Below are positions 48,293-59,722 of a stretch of DNA of 64,000 nucleotides, piece by piece; the first letter of the stretch is position 1, and each line of letters starts with the position of its first letter. The translations under genes and the position numbers were made by a program. The notes beneath the pieces are model-generated. The model did not search any database, was not told the origin of the DNA, and worked only from the letters and a program-made list of their open reading frames with translations. Source of the stretch: Halisarca cf. caerulea (taxonomy: Eukaryota; Porifera; Demospongiae; Chondrillida; Halisarcidae); contig CAUJGJ010000040.1 in the NCBI GenBank assembly GCA_963170055.1, positions 791,401-855,400 on the forward strand, written 5' to 3'.

Positions 48293-49057
48293 CCCCTTGT
48301 CTACTGATGATCACATTTGTGGCGTATACATTAAACACCATTGACATACCACAAGTGTGCAAAAGCGGCCGATTCTCACGAGTTTGGTACCAGTTGATAG
48401 CTCTGGTCAATCTGAATGCAACGGTCCATTTTGTATGGCTATACTACATATTATAACAATACAAAAGAGGCTGTTATATAACAGAAAAACGCACATGTTG
48501 GTGAAAAAACTCAATAATACGAAGAGTTTACAATAATTATGTAAACATAAAATGACGTCGCTTTCTCACAGACACATAAGTGCAGTTTTAAGCTCTTCTT
48601 TTGTTGTTTTCCTTAGCCATATGTTGAATATGAAAACATGACATGTTGCTGGAAGGTATGAGGTTACTGGAGTACCAATAGCGTTAACATTCACAGGCAC
48701 TTTCGGCTTAACCATCACACGAAGACAAGGTTGGTTGAGCTGGTCAAGTTAGTGCCTTTTATTTAAGTTTACTGCAAAAAGAGCAACTTTTAAGCCTTTC
48801 AGAGCAAAATTTATTCCTTTGAATTTGTGAACACGGAATCTGAGCAGGTTAGAAAAGAACTTAACGGTTATGATAGGATTCATATCGTACAAGGATTAGG
48901 ATACAGGGGTATGCCATGGTGTTTTCTTCACAAAAAAGAAGACTAGCGTGTATTACAACAGCTCTTCACGAAGAAACAGACCAGTATTGCATTCGCAGAT
49001 GGTTCTTTTACTGAATAAACTTTTACACCACAAATGTGGTCAATGGTAGATAAGGGG
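48293..49057 (+). mobile_element. piggyBac-type MITE containing a trefoil exon relic
   Basis: The left end follows TTAA: CCCCTTGTCTACTGATGATC. The right end is the near inverse (TCAATGGTAGATAAGGGG), followed by CTAG instead of TTAA. Inner TIR sequence CACATTTGTGG is shared by both ends. It contains the two trefoil-like pieces described next. Confidence 0.6.
48615..48948 (+). pseudogene. trefoil-domain exon relic
   Basis: A pyrimidine-rich acceptor (TTTTCCTTAG) precedes a frame ending in ENMTCCWK at a donor GTATGA (about 48654). After 250 bp comes ATACAG and a frame GMPWCFLHKKED ending in TAG. This mirrors the last two trefoil exons of the genes at 8384-8592 (CCW exon, then PWCF exon with stop). 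The upstream cysteines are missing and one extra G disturbs the second junction, so it is a decayed fragment. Confidence 0.45.
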
Positions 49058-49968
49058 CTAGCGGTAACAGAAAAACGCGGTAGATAAAAGGTTAACCATG
49101 AATACACCCAATAGTTTTCTGTGTTGAATATATAATGTACAATATTTTTACGTTGAATTTAACATTTCTGCACTCAGAATATTCACATATTTTATCAAGT
49201 AAAAATATGAACGGATTGAAAAGTACTCATAAGTAACAAAAGTACAACCCTTTAACGACTGAAGACCACTTTAGTGACTCTTCTAGTAAACGATGGTACC
49301 TCGTCAACTTTATTGTAGCGCTTCAATTTTATATCGTTCGATAGCTTATCTCAATTGTATTACCCACACAGGTGAGTTATGTGCATTTTGCACATAAAAC
49401 AATATGGCGGCCGATAAACTTCACCGTGAATACACCCCATGTTTTCTTTCCTGTTTCGTTGTGTGAGCAAAACGAAGGTACTGTACAATACTTTTACATT
49501 ATAATTGTACATTTCTGCACTCAAAACGTTCTAAAAGATCTTATTTGGGGTATAAATCGGCAGATTCAAAAGTATATAAAAACAACTTCTTACCAAAAGG
49601 CGGTCTACTTAATGGCAGCACTGTGATACGATTTCTATTTGGAAAGATTCCTACGAAAGAAAACTAACTTTTCACCGTATGGCTTCTTGAAATTCGCCTT
49701 TGTTCCTGTTATGTGCACGTTTTCATAGTTTTCAAAAAGACACAAATACAATAACACGTGCACTTAAAACGAACGGAAAAATGTATCAATGAGGTATCAA
49801 TATGGTGAAAACGTAGTATTGCATTTTGTCAACAACCTTGTAAAGTTTCAGAGCTACAAAGCACTGCTGAGTAGACCGCCTTTTGCAAAGAAAATTGGTC
49901 CTCAAACTTTTGTCATCTTCCACCTAAGTCACGCCAATGTCAGGTGACTTCACTCACGCTGTTGCAAT

Positions 49969-50824
49969 TGCAGGTGTGACATGTGCACATGTGCAATGTT
50001 ACAAAAATGGCTGCCCTAATGTCGGCTGAAATCAACCCCCACTTTTCTTGCGTTTAGTGTATTTCTGGAATACAAAAAGCATACAAAACATCGATATGAC
50101 TATTTAATGCTACAACAGTTCACTTAACTTTGTTGTCAATACTTCGCAAAGCCGAAAAAACAACCACAGATTTGAACCTTAAAAATAACTTCAGTGCAAA
50201 ACCCGGTCATGTAAACCATCCTTTAGAACAGCCATACTATGTCAAGACCTTCCTAACAGCAATATCTAAATTTTCACCTCTGGCGAACTTACCATCCTGA
50301 TATGTCCATCAAAATGTTGCTTCTGACACAGAGTAAAACCACAAATTTGTGCATATGTCGGGAATGGAGCATGCTATCAAAATTGACAGCGGTGAAAATT
50401 TAGTTTTACCTATCGTGATCAAACTCCCGCGACATGGCTCCTCTACACAACCGTTTAGATGACCGGGTTTTCGGAAGAAATTCACTCGTTGCAAAAGTCT
50501 CTCTCTCACCGTTTGTCACAAGGCGGTCACACAATATGATGACGTCACCAAGCAATGGTAACAATCGGTGACATTGATATTTCTTCTAGCACAAACGAAT
50601 AACTATTAGAACATTTTAAAAACACGAAATGCGCAGACTATTGCGATATTTGATGCAATTCACTTCGGTTTGAGAAAGAGAAGGCCTATATTTCAAGCCG
50701 ACTTCATAAACATTCACGTGACTAACGCATGTGCATTAATATAATGTGCAAATTATGAATCAAATTCCTTTGTAAACCACACAACGGCCGTCTGTTTACA
50801 GAATATACACATATTATACCTGCG
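49969..50824 (-). mobile_element. MITE family D, copy 2
   Basis: Inverted relative to 7460-8327. Flanked on both sides by AT. The empty site GTTGCAATACATTC is preserved in the other C copies (TTGCAATACATTCTACTTC at about 45420), confirming a 2-bp AT duplication. Confidence 0.87.
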
Positions 50825-51041
50825 ATACATTCTATTTCGAAGGGTTCCTACGAATGGTAGCTAACTTTTCCCCCTTCGGCTTTTGATTTTCTTATTTGAT
50901 CCGGTGATTTTAAGCTTTAGAACATTTAAAAAGAACAAAACAAGTAGAAGACGAATTATCCAGTCCGAGTTCACACAGCCTGCACATGACCAACCCATGC
51001 AAAATTAGCAAATGTGACAATTTTTCATAACATTCTTTTAA

Positions 51042-51805
51042 CCCCTTATCTTGCATGGGACAATATTTCGGCTCTTCCTACAGTCTTGCACTATTGCATA
51101 ACCTCGGCCGATTTCAAAAAGGAAAACGTCATTCGATAGAGCGTCTTTTACTGCATTAATTTGTACAGCTTCATAGCCATAGTGTATGTATTATGGGAGA
51201 TATGAGCTATAACAGTGTTAGCGTATACAAGAGTATTCATGAATATACTGAATATGCACGTCATGAATATTATAGTGAGTCAAAAACGCGGAAACTGCTT
51301 CATTGATCACATAGAAAAAGAGTGCTTTTTCTTTAGTTTCCCTGCTAGATAATGGATAATTCTCATCGATTCAGATTTGTAGAAGAAGAATATTCTTTCG
51401 TGGCTGGTTTCAAGTGTTCGAATTCAAGTAGTTTGCATGTAATTGTCGAAAGCGAAGCAGAAGTTGGTAACGTTTGGAGGATGTCTTTGTGAACGTAAGA
51501 AAAGGTTGCAAAAAGCTTTTTTAGTCAAAAAAGGAAGAAGAACAAGGAATAAATGGTACAGCAAAGAATTATACACAAATTCGTTCACGTAATTTTGTTC
51601 TTCTTTACCGTCTTTGTTCTTTGTTTACCAGCAGAACAAACAAAATTTCCTTGAAAATAAACTGAACGATGTTGTGTTGTAGCTTCTAGACCAAAAGAAA
51701 ACAGTTTCCGTTGTTAACATTTGAAATAGAGGTAGTTTCCCAACCTTTAAAGTTCGCAGCCAATATATTGGCCCGTGCAAGATACGTAACGCGAACGAAA
51801 AGGGT
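51042..51805 (+). mobile_element. piggyBac-type MITE with TTAA duplication (764 bp)
   Basis: Exact TTAA on both sides (51038-51041, 51806-51809). Ends CCCCTTATC and GAAAAGGGT. Near the right end it shares the palindrome GCCAATATATTGGC and adjacent GCGAACTTT with the left end of the intact piggyBac at 55637, so it is a likely non-autonomous relative. The family C copy at 12290 shows the uninterrupted site. Confidence 0.8.
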
Positions 51806-52383
51806 TTAAAACCATAAAACCCCCCTCTTTCTGGCTGAGTTTGCACATAACCTACCTGCGTCTTGCAACATGAAACAAACCATTGCATGTATCAATTTTA
51901 TACTGATATAAGGTTGTTATATACGATAAGTATACGAAATTATACGGCGATAACCACAAGATAAATGGCGCTCCACAATACGGAAGATTTGAAGCCATAC
52001 GATTTTGCCTTATGGGAATAATTTTGCATTACAATGCTTTAGAAACTTTCGAAGATGATTAAAAAGCCTTCAGGTGTAACTACGGAAGTTTCAGAATGAG
52101 TAAAGTCGGGTAGCAAGGCTAGCGTCACTAAAGTGGTCTTCAGCCGTTAACGGGTAGCGTATAGTCGTCACGCAGTTGTTAAAAAGTTTAAACATAGTGT
52201 ACCGAACAACAGCGCTACATTAGGATTTGCACTTTGAAGGGTTTATTTTAATGTTTTTATTGTGGAAACTAGCATTTGAAGACTTGTTGCTCTAAAAGAC
52301 TCTTTCCTGATAAAATTAGGAGCAAACACACGAATTTCATCAAATTATAGTCGAGACATGGAGTACCACCTTAATATCTGCCA

Positions 52384-52440
52384 TGTTGTTGACACACACA
52401 CACACACACACGCACACATGCGCACGCACACACACACACA
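52384..52440. repeat. (CA)n microsatellite
   Basis: Short interrupted CA repeat, directly followed by a diverged family E fragment (52441-52850; ATGTGGGACTAGGATTGTTG). Confidence 0.85.
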
Positions 52441-53346
52441 TGTGGGACTAGGATTGTTGTGATAGCGTTCTCGAGTTTGCATTGTAATGAAATGTTATTT
52501 TGTGGCACCTATAAAATATTTGTTAGGCATTTATCTCGTGATTCAGGCTATTATTCAGGCATATACTAATACTGAATCCATGTTTAGTGACGTTTTCTGT
52601 CATCACCATTGCTCTGTCACATGCTAGCATGTGACTAAACGTGAAGATCTTCAGAATTTTAGTTTTGCACTGGATTATGTATGAGGTAACAAGGCTAAGA
52701 CAGTTTCATAGTACCAACTGTGAGTTATTGACACAATGTAACTCTTCCATGTTGCGTATTTAAAATTTCTGCTCTGGTTATAAGTTATATGTGCCTGAAG
52801 TTTTCATTGTCAGGGTTGATTTAACCAATTTCAGCTTTGGAGAGGAATGCTAAAAAGTGTAAATACTTTGCTATTGTGAAATATCCCAGAAGCCATTCCA
52901 CCATACAGCAGAAGTGGTAGGGGAAACTTTTGCACAACTTCAACAGAAATGACACATTTAAAACTACATTTAACAAGAAATTTACACGTCTCCTTACAAC
53001 TACCAACATTTTTCTTTGATACTTTCGCAGTTCGAAGGATCCGTGAAATTGTTTATCCGCGAACTTCAGTAAAATAATGAAAAAAATGGCTGCTAACAGG
53101 ATGCTGCACAGCCTTTAATCAGTGGATTTGTTTGCATGCAGGGATTACACAGGGGCATTATAACACATTTGAGAACTTGGGGATTTGGGGCATGAAAATA
53201 ATGGAATTTGTCATCAGCCATGTTGACATTAGGAGCATCGCAAATGTCATTAGATATTGCACAACCCAAAGTGGCATCTGCAGGAGAAGTGTCAAATATT
53301 ATTGCCATACCAAGTAAATGTCTCGCCAGAATCCATCATTTACAAA

Positions 53347-54209
53347 CGCAGTTATGACATGTGCAACATGTGCAGTGTTACCAAAATGGCTGCCCTAAAG
53401 TCGGCTGAAATCAATCCCCACTTTTCTTGCGTTTAGTGTACTTATGGAATACAAAAAGCATATAAAACATGTGACTATTTAATGCTACAAAATTTCACTG
53501 AACTTGGTTGTCAATACTTCACAAAGCCAAAAAAACAACCACAGATTTGAACCTTAAATATAATTTTAGTGCAAAACCCGGTCATGTAAATCATCGTTTA
53601 GAACAGCCATACTTTGACAAGAACATTCTTACATTAATATCTAAATTTTCACCGCTGGCGAACTTACCATTCTCTTTTGTTCCTGAGATGTCCATCAAAA
53701 TGTCGTTTTTGATACAGACTAAAACCACAAACTTGTACACATGTAGGGAATGGAGCATGCAATCAAAATCAACAGCGGTGAAAATGTAGTTTTACCTATT
53801 GTGATGTAACTCCCGTGACATGGCTCCTCTACACAACCATTTAGATGACCAGGTATTCGAAAGAATTTCACTCGTTGCAAAAGTCTCTATCTCGCCGTTT
53901 GTCACAAGGCGGTCACGCGTTATGATGACGTCACCAACCAGAGGTAACGATCGGTGAAATCAATACTACTTCTAGCACGAACAAATAACTATTAGAGTGT
54001 TTTGAAAACACAATATGTACAGACTATTGCGATACACGATACAATTCACTTCTGTTTGAGAACAAGAAGGAGAGTATTTCAAGCAACTTCATAAACACTC
54101 ATGTGACTAACGCATGCACATTAGTAATACGTGACACTATTCAATCAAATTCCTTTGTAAACAACACAACGCCCCTCTGTTTACAGAATAGGCACATGTT
54201 ATACCTGCG
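53347..54209 (-). mobile_element. MITE family D, copy 3 (863 bp)
   Basis: CGCAGTTATGACATGTGCAA to CACATGTTATACCTGCG, flanked by AA on both sides. Aligns along its length with 49969-50824. No other feature is seen between 52850 and this element. Confidence 0.85.
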
Positions 54210-54908
54210 AATGTGAAGTACAACAATATGACTATGAGGCAATATCTATACCTTTTCAGCAATGCTTAGGCTGAGGAAGTAGGCAAAAGTTGCAAATACA
54301 ACATCTGTAAGCTTGAGGTCGAGCGTATGCCGAGGCGCAAGCAATAACAATTTACAATAACAAATAATCAATAGAAACTCCTTACAATACAAGCCACCAA
54401 CAAGTGGGTCCACACAAGACACTGGAAAACAACACGTGGTAACTAACTGCGCATGTGTGGTTACAGTGCGTAAGTACAAACATCACGTGACGATATGAAT
54501 AATACTAGGCACATTATAAAGAACAATAACTCATGCAACAAATACATGTAACACACTACAATCACAGGATTACATGTTAGTTATACGCCACAAGCTTAAC
54601 TCTCTGATTCTTGTTTAGAAACCCATTTATAGATCCATCAAAATCCAAACTTTACAAGCAAAATTAAAAGCTTACGATTGAAATTCCTTCACTAAGGTAA
54701 AGTAGGATACACGAAAAGAGAAACAATTCTTTGATGACGTCATGACAAAATGACCACTATGTGACTCTCTCATAAAAATTGTATTTTTTGGATGTGTAAA
54801 TGGCATTGCTCGTAGATAAAGAAGATGTTGGGTGTTTCCTAATATCGTTGTGCACATACTATATATTGCCTGAGCAGAAAAAAAATATAACCAGGTATGT
54901 TCGGGATA
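54210..54908. other. intergenic, nothing recognised
   Basis: No exon, repeat family or RNA gene could be supported. Confidence 0.4.
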
Positions 54909-55034
54909 CAGTAGAGACTCAGTTATCTGAATCCTCGATTATCCCAATGCCAGGAAAAAAAACTAAAGCCTGAAATGATATGTATGCCCTGTGTCCCACA
55001 GTCAAGCAGCTAGCATATTTGACAAGTGCATGAA

Positions 55035-55157
55035 CTGGCTGGAGCATCAACCAGAGGCTTCAGCATACAACACATCTATGCTTAGGGAGCTACGTACCCT
55101 AGCCTCTGAGAAAGGGTGAAATCTCTCAAGCAATCCAACATTACTGACTTTTTCTAA
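55035..55157 (+). pseudogene. Tigger transposase C-terminal fragment with PIP box
   Basis: The + strand reads NWLEHQPEASAYNTSMLREL, the typical C-terminal WLE-x-QPE segment of Tigger transposases. After a one-base frame change it reads VKSLKQSNITDFF and TAA (55155-55157). QSNITDFF matches the PCNA-binding box Q-x-x-I-x-x-F-F reported for pogo transposase. All upstream domains are missing. Confidence 0.65.
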
Positions 55158-55636
55158 TGTATTATGCACAGTTTGCAGGTAAGTTATGTCCAGTTTTGCC
55201 ATAAAACAGAATGGCGGCTGCTTCCGAACGTCTCGAATTCAAGGCCTTGTTTCAACTTTTTGTAGATGCCAAGCCCCCAAAAACAGCACAAACAGAGAGT
55301 ACAACCTTTATATGTTATGCATATGTACATAAAACAACCAACAATGTTTTTTATTAATTTCTGTATGACCGATTTTCCGTCACCATATGAAAATAGTAAA
55401 GATTCAAAAACGCAGTCAAGAAAATCTCCGAGTTTGAGCACACAAGTCAATTCACAAGACACAACATGTCCTTATCTTACTTTCCTGGTTATGGGAGAGC
55501 GATAGTCCATCCCTCTGCTGTTATGTCTAAGGGTTTCTGCTTTAAAAGTATGGTAGTAACAGCAAACGGCTTGACATAAACTGAACGGAATGATCTACAG
55601 TCTTCCCATAATCAGCATTTGAAGTTCGGTCTTTAA

Positions 55637-58087
55637 CCTTTTAACGCCCGCGTTAGTCTGTCATCGCGGTACCCTTAACGCCCAGAAGCCAATATATTGG
55701 CGCGAACTTTGTCAGTGGATTTCGATCGTTTTCAAACCTTTTTGTTGACGATAACCGTCCAGTTTTCTTACAAGAGTTCTTGTACTTTAGTAAAGCGTCG
55801 TCAGGGATCCGTATAAGGTGAAGTAAGGCATAATAAAACCAATTGTAAACATAAATGTGCGTTACCATTTTCTCGGATTTGCATGACCTGTTTCGCCGTC
55901 TTTTTCTTCCAGGTTAGGCTATCGTTTACTCACGTTTGAGTTCGTACACCTTCGCTTCGTTCGAATAAATAAGTACACAGTAATATTGCTCAAAAGCCAA
56001 GCTATGGCTCAACAATACACACTCGGTGATGTTGTACAACAAATAAGTGCAACAGGGGATTCAGATGAGGAGTGGTATGAGTCAGATGATGACTTGGTGA
56101 ATGATGATCAAGAGGGGGATGTAGTAGGTATCAGCTTCCTGTCACAGAGTGATCCATTGGAGACTGCACAAGAGGCAGACCTTGAGGCTGATGATTCCAT
56201 TCCAACAATACCAACTGAGCCACTAGCAAATGTACCTACATTGGTACCACAACCTGAATCATCTTGCACCGGTACAGATGAGGCTGTCGATGAAGTCATC
56301 TTCTCTCAAACTGGTGACAACCAGTTCACACCAACACCTATACTCCAAGCCACACCTGGACCATTGACATCTTTGGATGACACAGCTACCCCATACGAAT
56401 TCTTCGAGGTAATTTGGGGTGAAGACACATTCTGTTACTTGGCTGACCAGACAAATCTTTACGCTGCACAGAAGAAGAGAGGTAATTGGATAGACACAAG
56501 CGAGGCGAAAATGAAGGCATATTTGGGCATGATCTTGGCAATGGGCATCCATAAGTTGCCCTCACTCAGGGATTATTGGAGCACAAATGCTCTACTAGGT
56601 GTTCCTGAGATTACAAGGGGGATGACCAGGAACAGGTTCATGACAATTCTGAGCAATCTACACCTGAATGACAACACCAAGATGCCAGAACGGGATAGCC
56701 CCAGCTTTGATAAGCTATACAAAGTACGGCCATTACTGGATAGGATTCGGGACAACAGTCAAGGCGCCTACTATCCCCATCAGCAGTTGGCAGTGGATGA
56801 AGCTATGATCCTGTTCAAAGGACGTAGCACGCTAAAGCAGTACATGCCACTCAATCCTACTAAGAGGGGGTACAAATGCTGGTGTATGTGCGACTCGACA
56901 AACGGGTACATGTACAATTTGGATGTGTACACGGGTAAGGTTTCAGTTAATTCTGACGAAGATGGGCTAGGATCAAGGGTGGTGAAAGCCATGACGGAGC
57001 CTCTGTTAGGCAGAGGCCATCACATATACATGGATAATTTCTTCTCCCGTGCATCTTTAGCTGTATACCTGAAACAGAAGGACACGTACACTATAGCAAC
57101 TGCCAGGACATCTAGCAAAGGATGGCCAACTGAGCTCAAGAACACTCAGGCTCTAAACAGAGAGTTACAGCGTGGAGAATTCAAATCTGCCACTACATCC
57201 GATGGTATTCAGTGCATAGTATGGAAGGACAAAAAGTGTGTTGCTTTCATCAACACTATTTGTAATCCTGAAGAACTAGCACAGGTGTCTCGGCGCAACA
57301 AAGATGGTACTAGGGCACAAGTGGCCTGCCCACAAAGTGTCAAGCTATATAATGCTTATATGGGAGGAGTAGATCTGTTCGACTCGCGAAGAAAGAGTTA
57401 TTCTAGCAGTAGAAAGTCAAAGAAATGGTGGCTGAGGCTATTTTACTTTCTGTTGGACGCAACAGTAGTGAACAGCTACATTCTTTACAAAGAAACACAA
57501 GGAACCCCGGCGCTCACCTTGAAAGAATTTATTTTGGAGCTATCCGACCATCTTATGTCCCAGCACACATCTCGAAAACGGTACTGCAAAAGTATTGATC
57601 CTCCAGTTGCTGGACGCATGTGTGAGAGTCACTATCCTGACTTGGTTGACGAGTCCAAGCAGTGTAGAGTATGTCCACAAAGAAAAAGAACCCGATTTTG
57701 CTGTCTGGATTGTTCCACTTCCCACCCAGTCCACCTTTGCCCCACCAAGTGCTTCAGAGAGTACCATACAAAGCTGCAATTCGCCCGTAAGTCGGGAAAT
57801 TCAAGTCAAGCGAACTAGCGGAAGACATTTTATTATTACATAACTTAGTAAAACTCTGTAAAATAATTAGTATATTAGCGTTTTTCTGTGTACAAGTGCG
57901 TTAGACACACAATTTTTATTGCTCTTTTATAGGGGAACAAAGCGAGCTATACGAATAAATTTTGCATAGTAGTATACTAGTACCCTAGGCTATACTTTCG
58001 TATTAAAAATTTTTCGATCGCCCAATGTTCGCGTACCGCGGGTTTTTGCTAGGCAAGCCAATAAATTGGCTTTTGCGCCTTAAGGGG
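55637..58087 (+). mobile_element. piggyBac transposon, apparently complete (2.45 kb)
   Basis: Exact TTAA at 55633-55636 and 58088-58091. Ends CCTTTTAACGCCCGCG and TTTTGCGCCTTAAGGGG. Subterminal palindromes CCAATATATTGG (left) and CCAATAAATTGG (right, about 58060) lie near each end. It carries one uninterrupted transposase gene and an AATAAA at about 57952 downstream of it. The paired family B copy at 16019 preserves the pre-insertion site, pointing to a young insertion. Confidence 0.9.
56004..57818 (+). CDS. piggyBac-family transposase, intact (604 aa)
   Basis: First ATG at 56004 (MAQQYTLGDVV); an upstream TTG in frame is not needed. An acidic N-terminus (residues about 20-130) is followed by the DDE_Tnp_1_7 core. 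The catalytic triad is D265 (QLAVDEAMILFKG), D344 (HIYMDNFFSR) and D457 (YMGGVDLFD), with W-rich KKWWLRLFYFLLD downstream. A C-terminal cysteine-rich domain spans about 554-583 (CRVC...CCLDC...HLCPTKCF), which in this family binds the transposon ends. Length and layout match typical piggyBac enzymes (about 590-600 aa), with no stops, frameshifts or introns. It excises and inserts DNA at TTAA, leaving no scar. Single-gene unit in its own TIRs. Confidence 0.93.
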   Translation: MAQQYTLGDVVQQISATGDSDEEWYESDDDLVNDDQEGDVVGISFLSQSDPLETAQEADLEADDSIPTIPTEPLANVPTLVPQPESSCTGTDEAVDEVIFSQTGDNQFTPTPILQATPGPLTSLDDTATPYEFFEVIWGEDTFCYLADQTNLYAAQKKRGNWIDTSEAKMKAYLGMILAMGIHKLPSLRDYWSTNALLGVPEITRGMTRNRFMTILSNLHLNDNTKMPERDSPSFDKLYKVRPLLDRIRDNSQGAYYPHQQLAVDEAMILFKGRSTLKQYMPLNPTKRGYKCWCMCDSTNGYMYNLDVYTGKVSVNSDEDGLGSRVVKAMTEPLLGRGHHIYMDNFFSRASLAVYLKQKDTYTIATARTSSKGWPTELKNTQALNRELQRGEFKSATTSDGIQCIVWKDKKCVAFINTICNPEELAQVSRRNKDGTRAQVACPQSVKLYNAYMGGVDLFDSRRKSYSSSRKSKKWWLRLFYFLLDATVVNSYILYKETQGTPALTLKEFILELSDHLMSQHTSRKRYCKSIDPPVAGRMCESHYPDLVDESKQCRVCPQRKRTRFCCLDCSTSHPVHLCPTKCFREYHTKLQFARKSGNSSQAN

Positions 58088-58299
58088 TTAAGGGATAATC
58101 TGACGTAGTTTCAAACTTATAGACCAAAGTTTGCTCGACCGCGTTTTTGGACATAACTTTCTTATGGACAAGAGTTCTTCTCAAGCCTTGGTCACATGTT
58201 CATCATGTGTTCTCGAGTGTAGAGAGTCTAATTTATACGCAGTACATACGGTTATAACTTTGGAGGTAAGTCACAACTTTCGAAGCTCGATCACTCGCA

Positions 58300-59344
58300 C
58301 GCAGGTATGTTATGTCCGAATCCGAGGTAAAGTGGGCGTGTATGCGGTTGTGAGGAATGTAATAAAATTGGAACACATTTAGAGGCTATATCACGTGTTG
58401 TTCGCGCGACCTGCTGGCTAGTCGATGACGTCATTGCCTGGCTTTTACACGTTTTTTGCTTGAGTTCCAGAAGAACCAATGTTTTGAGCGCATAATATGC
58501 TTTTCAAAACTATTTTGCGACCGTTGTGAAGGCAAAGGTAAATTCTAAGGGGAAGTTGTGGGCTTCAAAACATCGAATTCGTGCACTGCGCAGTTAGGCC
58601 GCCTGGAACAAGTCTAACATAATTGATCTGATAAGAAATTAACTTGGTAAGGAGCACAGTCCTGCGAACGTACGTTCCTCGGTAGTTCTCTGAAGAACGA
58701 AAACTGGTACTATAGCGAGATTGTGGAAAAGTGACTACGAGCACACCTAGCCTGCTAGCACGATTGCATGTGACGTCACGTGATTTTACTGAAGGAAGCT
58801 AACTTTCACCACAAGAAAACTTCATCGAAAAACGCGGTGGTAGAAATCACCGGTTTGCACCATGATACTTTGAGGTATTGTTCCAGAAGGTTCAAACCCC
58901 TAGAATCCGAATCAGGGTCTCTGTACGTTGCTCCGTTTGTTTTATGTCCAACAGATTGTAACTAGTCACCCTAGAATTTTGCATAAATCCTTGGACATAA
59001 CAGCCATGCAGTGGAGCCTGAAGACCCTGATTCGGATTTAGTAAGTTCGATATCTGTGTGTTCTTTCGAACCAAGTTTTGTGTCCAAAAGCCTAAGTTTC
59101 TACCACCGCGTTTTTGCATTTTTATGTTTTCTGATACGTTCAGAAAAGCTCGTCATACGAAGTTTTGTGACCCTCCAGAAGAATCTAAATGACTCAGATA
59201 CAAAGTAGATGTGTTTAAGATATAACACAAGGTGTTTTCTGGACATCACTACTCATGCACATGCAAAACAGACCGATTGATTTCACTCCTTTGATATCGG
59301 CGGCCATTTTTGTTTATGTCCAGATCGGACATAACATACCTGCG
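58300..59344 (+). mobile_element. MITE family F, copy 4 (1045 bp)
   Basis: CGCAGGTATGTTATGTCCGA to GATCGGACATAACATACCTGCG, with CA on both sides. Right-end hairpin TTATGTCC-AGAT-CGGACATAA. Inserted in family B copy 1. Confidence 0.87.
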
Positions 59345-59722
59345 CAACTTTGCAAGTTTACAGTTTACTACCATCCATTTGCTAACTTGGTCGGCCAGAA
59401 TCCCTTCTATTGATGGTGCAACCATTCAAATCTTGATTATTAGCGAGATGGTCACACAGTAAGAACGTGATAATTTGTATTAGGCGTGACGAATTAATTG
59501 CATACCTGTCAAAACCACAAGATGCCCTTTGCAACCACGAATCTGCCATAACCTACCTGTGTTTGTATTCTGCATGTATTGTAGATCTGTGTGCACATGA
59601 GAATCTAATGATTGTCCTCAGCCTATACTTTGGCATGGGCATGTCCATTTTGATCATCTGAATATTTCACTTATCCGAATGGGGCCAGGAACAGACATGT
59701 TCGGATAATCAAATCTTTACTG

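Larger units (their letters stand above)
49367..51860 (+). mobile_element. MITE family C, copy 2, with two nested elements
   Basis: CACAGGTGAGTTATGTGCAT to TTGCACATAACCTACCTGCG. The subterminal hairpin TTATGTGC-ATTTT-GCACATAA is perfect. Its C sequence is interrupted by 49969-50824 and 51042-51805. Without those it matches 11496-12354. Confidence 0.82.
49248..52154 (+). mobile_element. decayed piggyBac-type MITE, host of a nest
   Basis: CCCTTTAACGACTGAAGACC at the left and GGTCTTCAGCCGTTAACGGG at the right are inverted. Flanking TTAA is not preserved. Nearly all of its interior is the family C element 49367-51860. Confidence 0.65.
55174..59561 (+). mobile_element. MITE family B, full copy with two nested elements
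   Basis: TGCAGGTAAGTTATGTCCAG to CTGCCATAACCTACCTGTG, with TT on both sides. Removing piggyBac (55637-58087 plus one TTAA) and F copy 4 (58300-59344 plus CA) leaves about 890 bp that aligns with 16019-16860. Confidence 0.83.
54909..59722 (+). mobile_element. Tigger-like relic, outer shell of a four-level nest
   Basis: Left CAGTAGAGACTCAGTTATCT and right AATCTTTACTG form degenerate pogo/Tigger TIRs, flanked by TA. Retained internal sequence includes the transposase C-terminus at 55000-55157. The family B MITE (55174-59561) inserted into it. Confidence 0.72.

Noticed and set aside
56108..56992. - strand frames inside the piggyBac gene
   Set aside because: Antisense of a clearly coding + frame; no family similarity.
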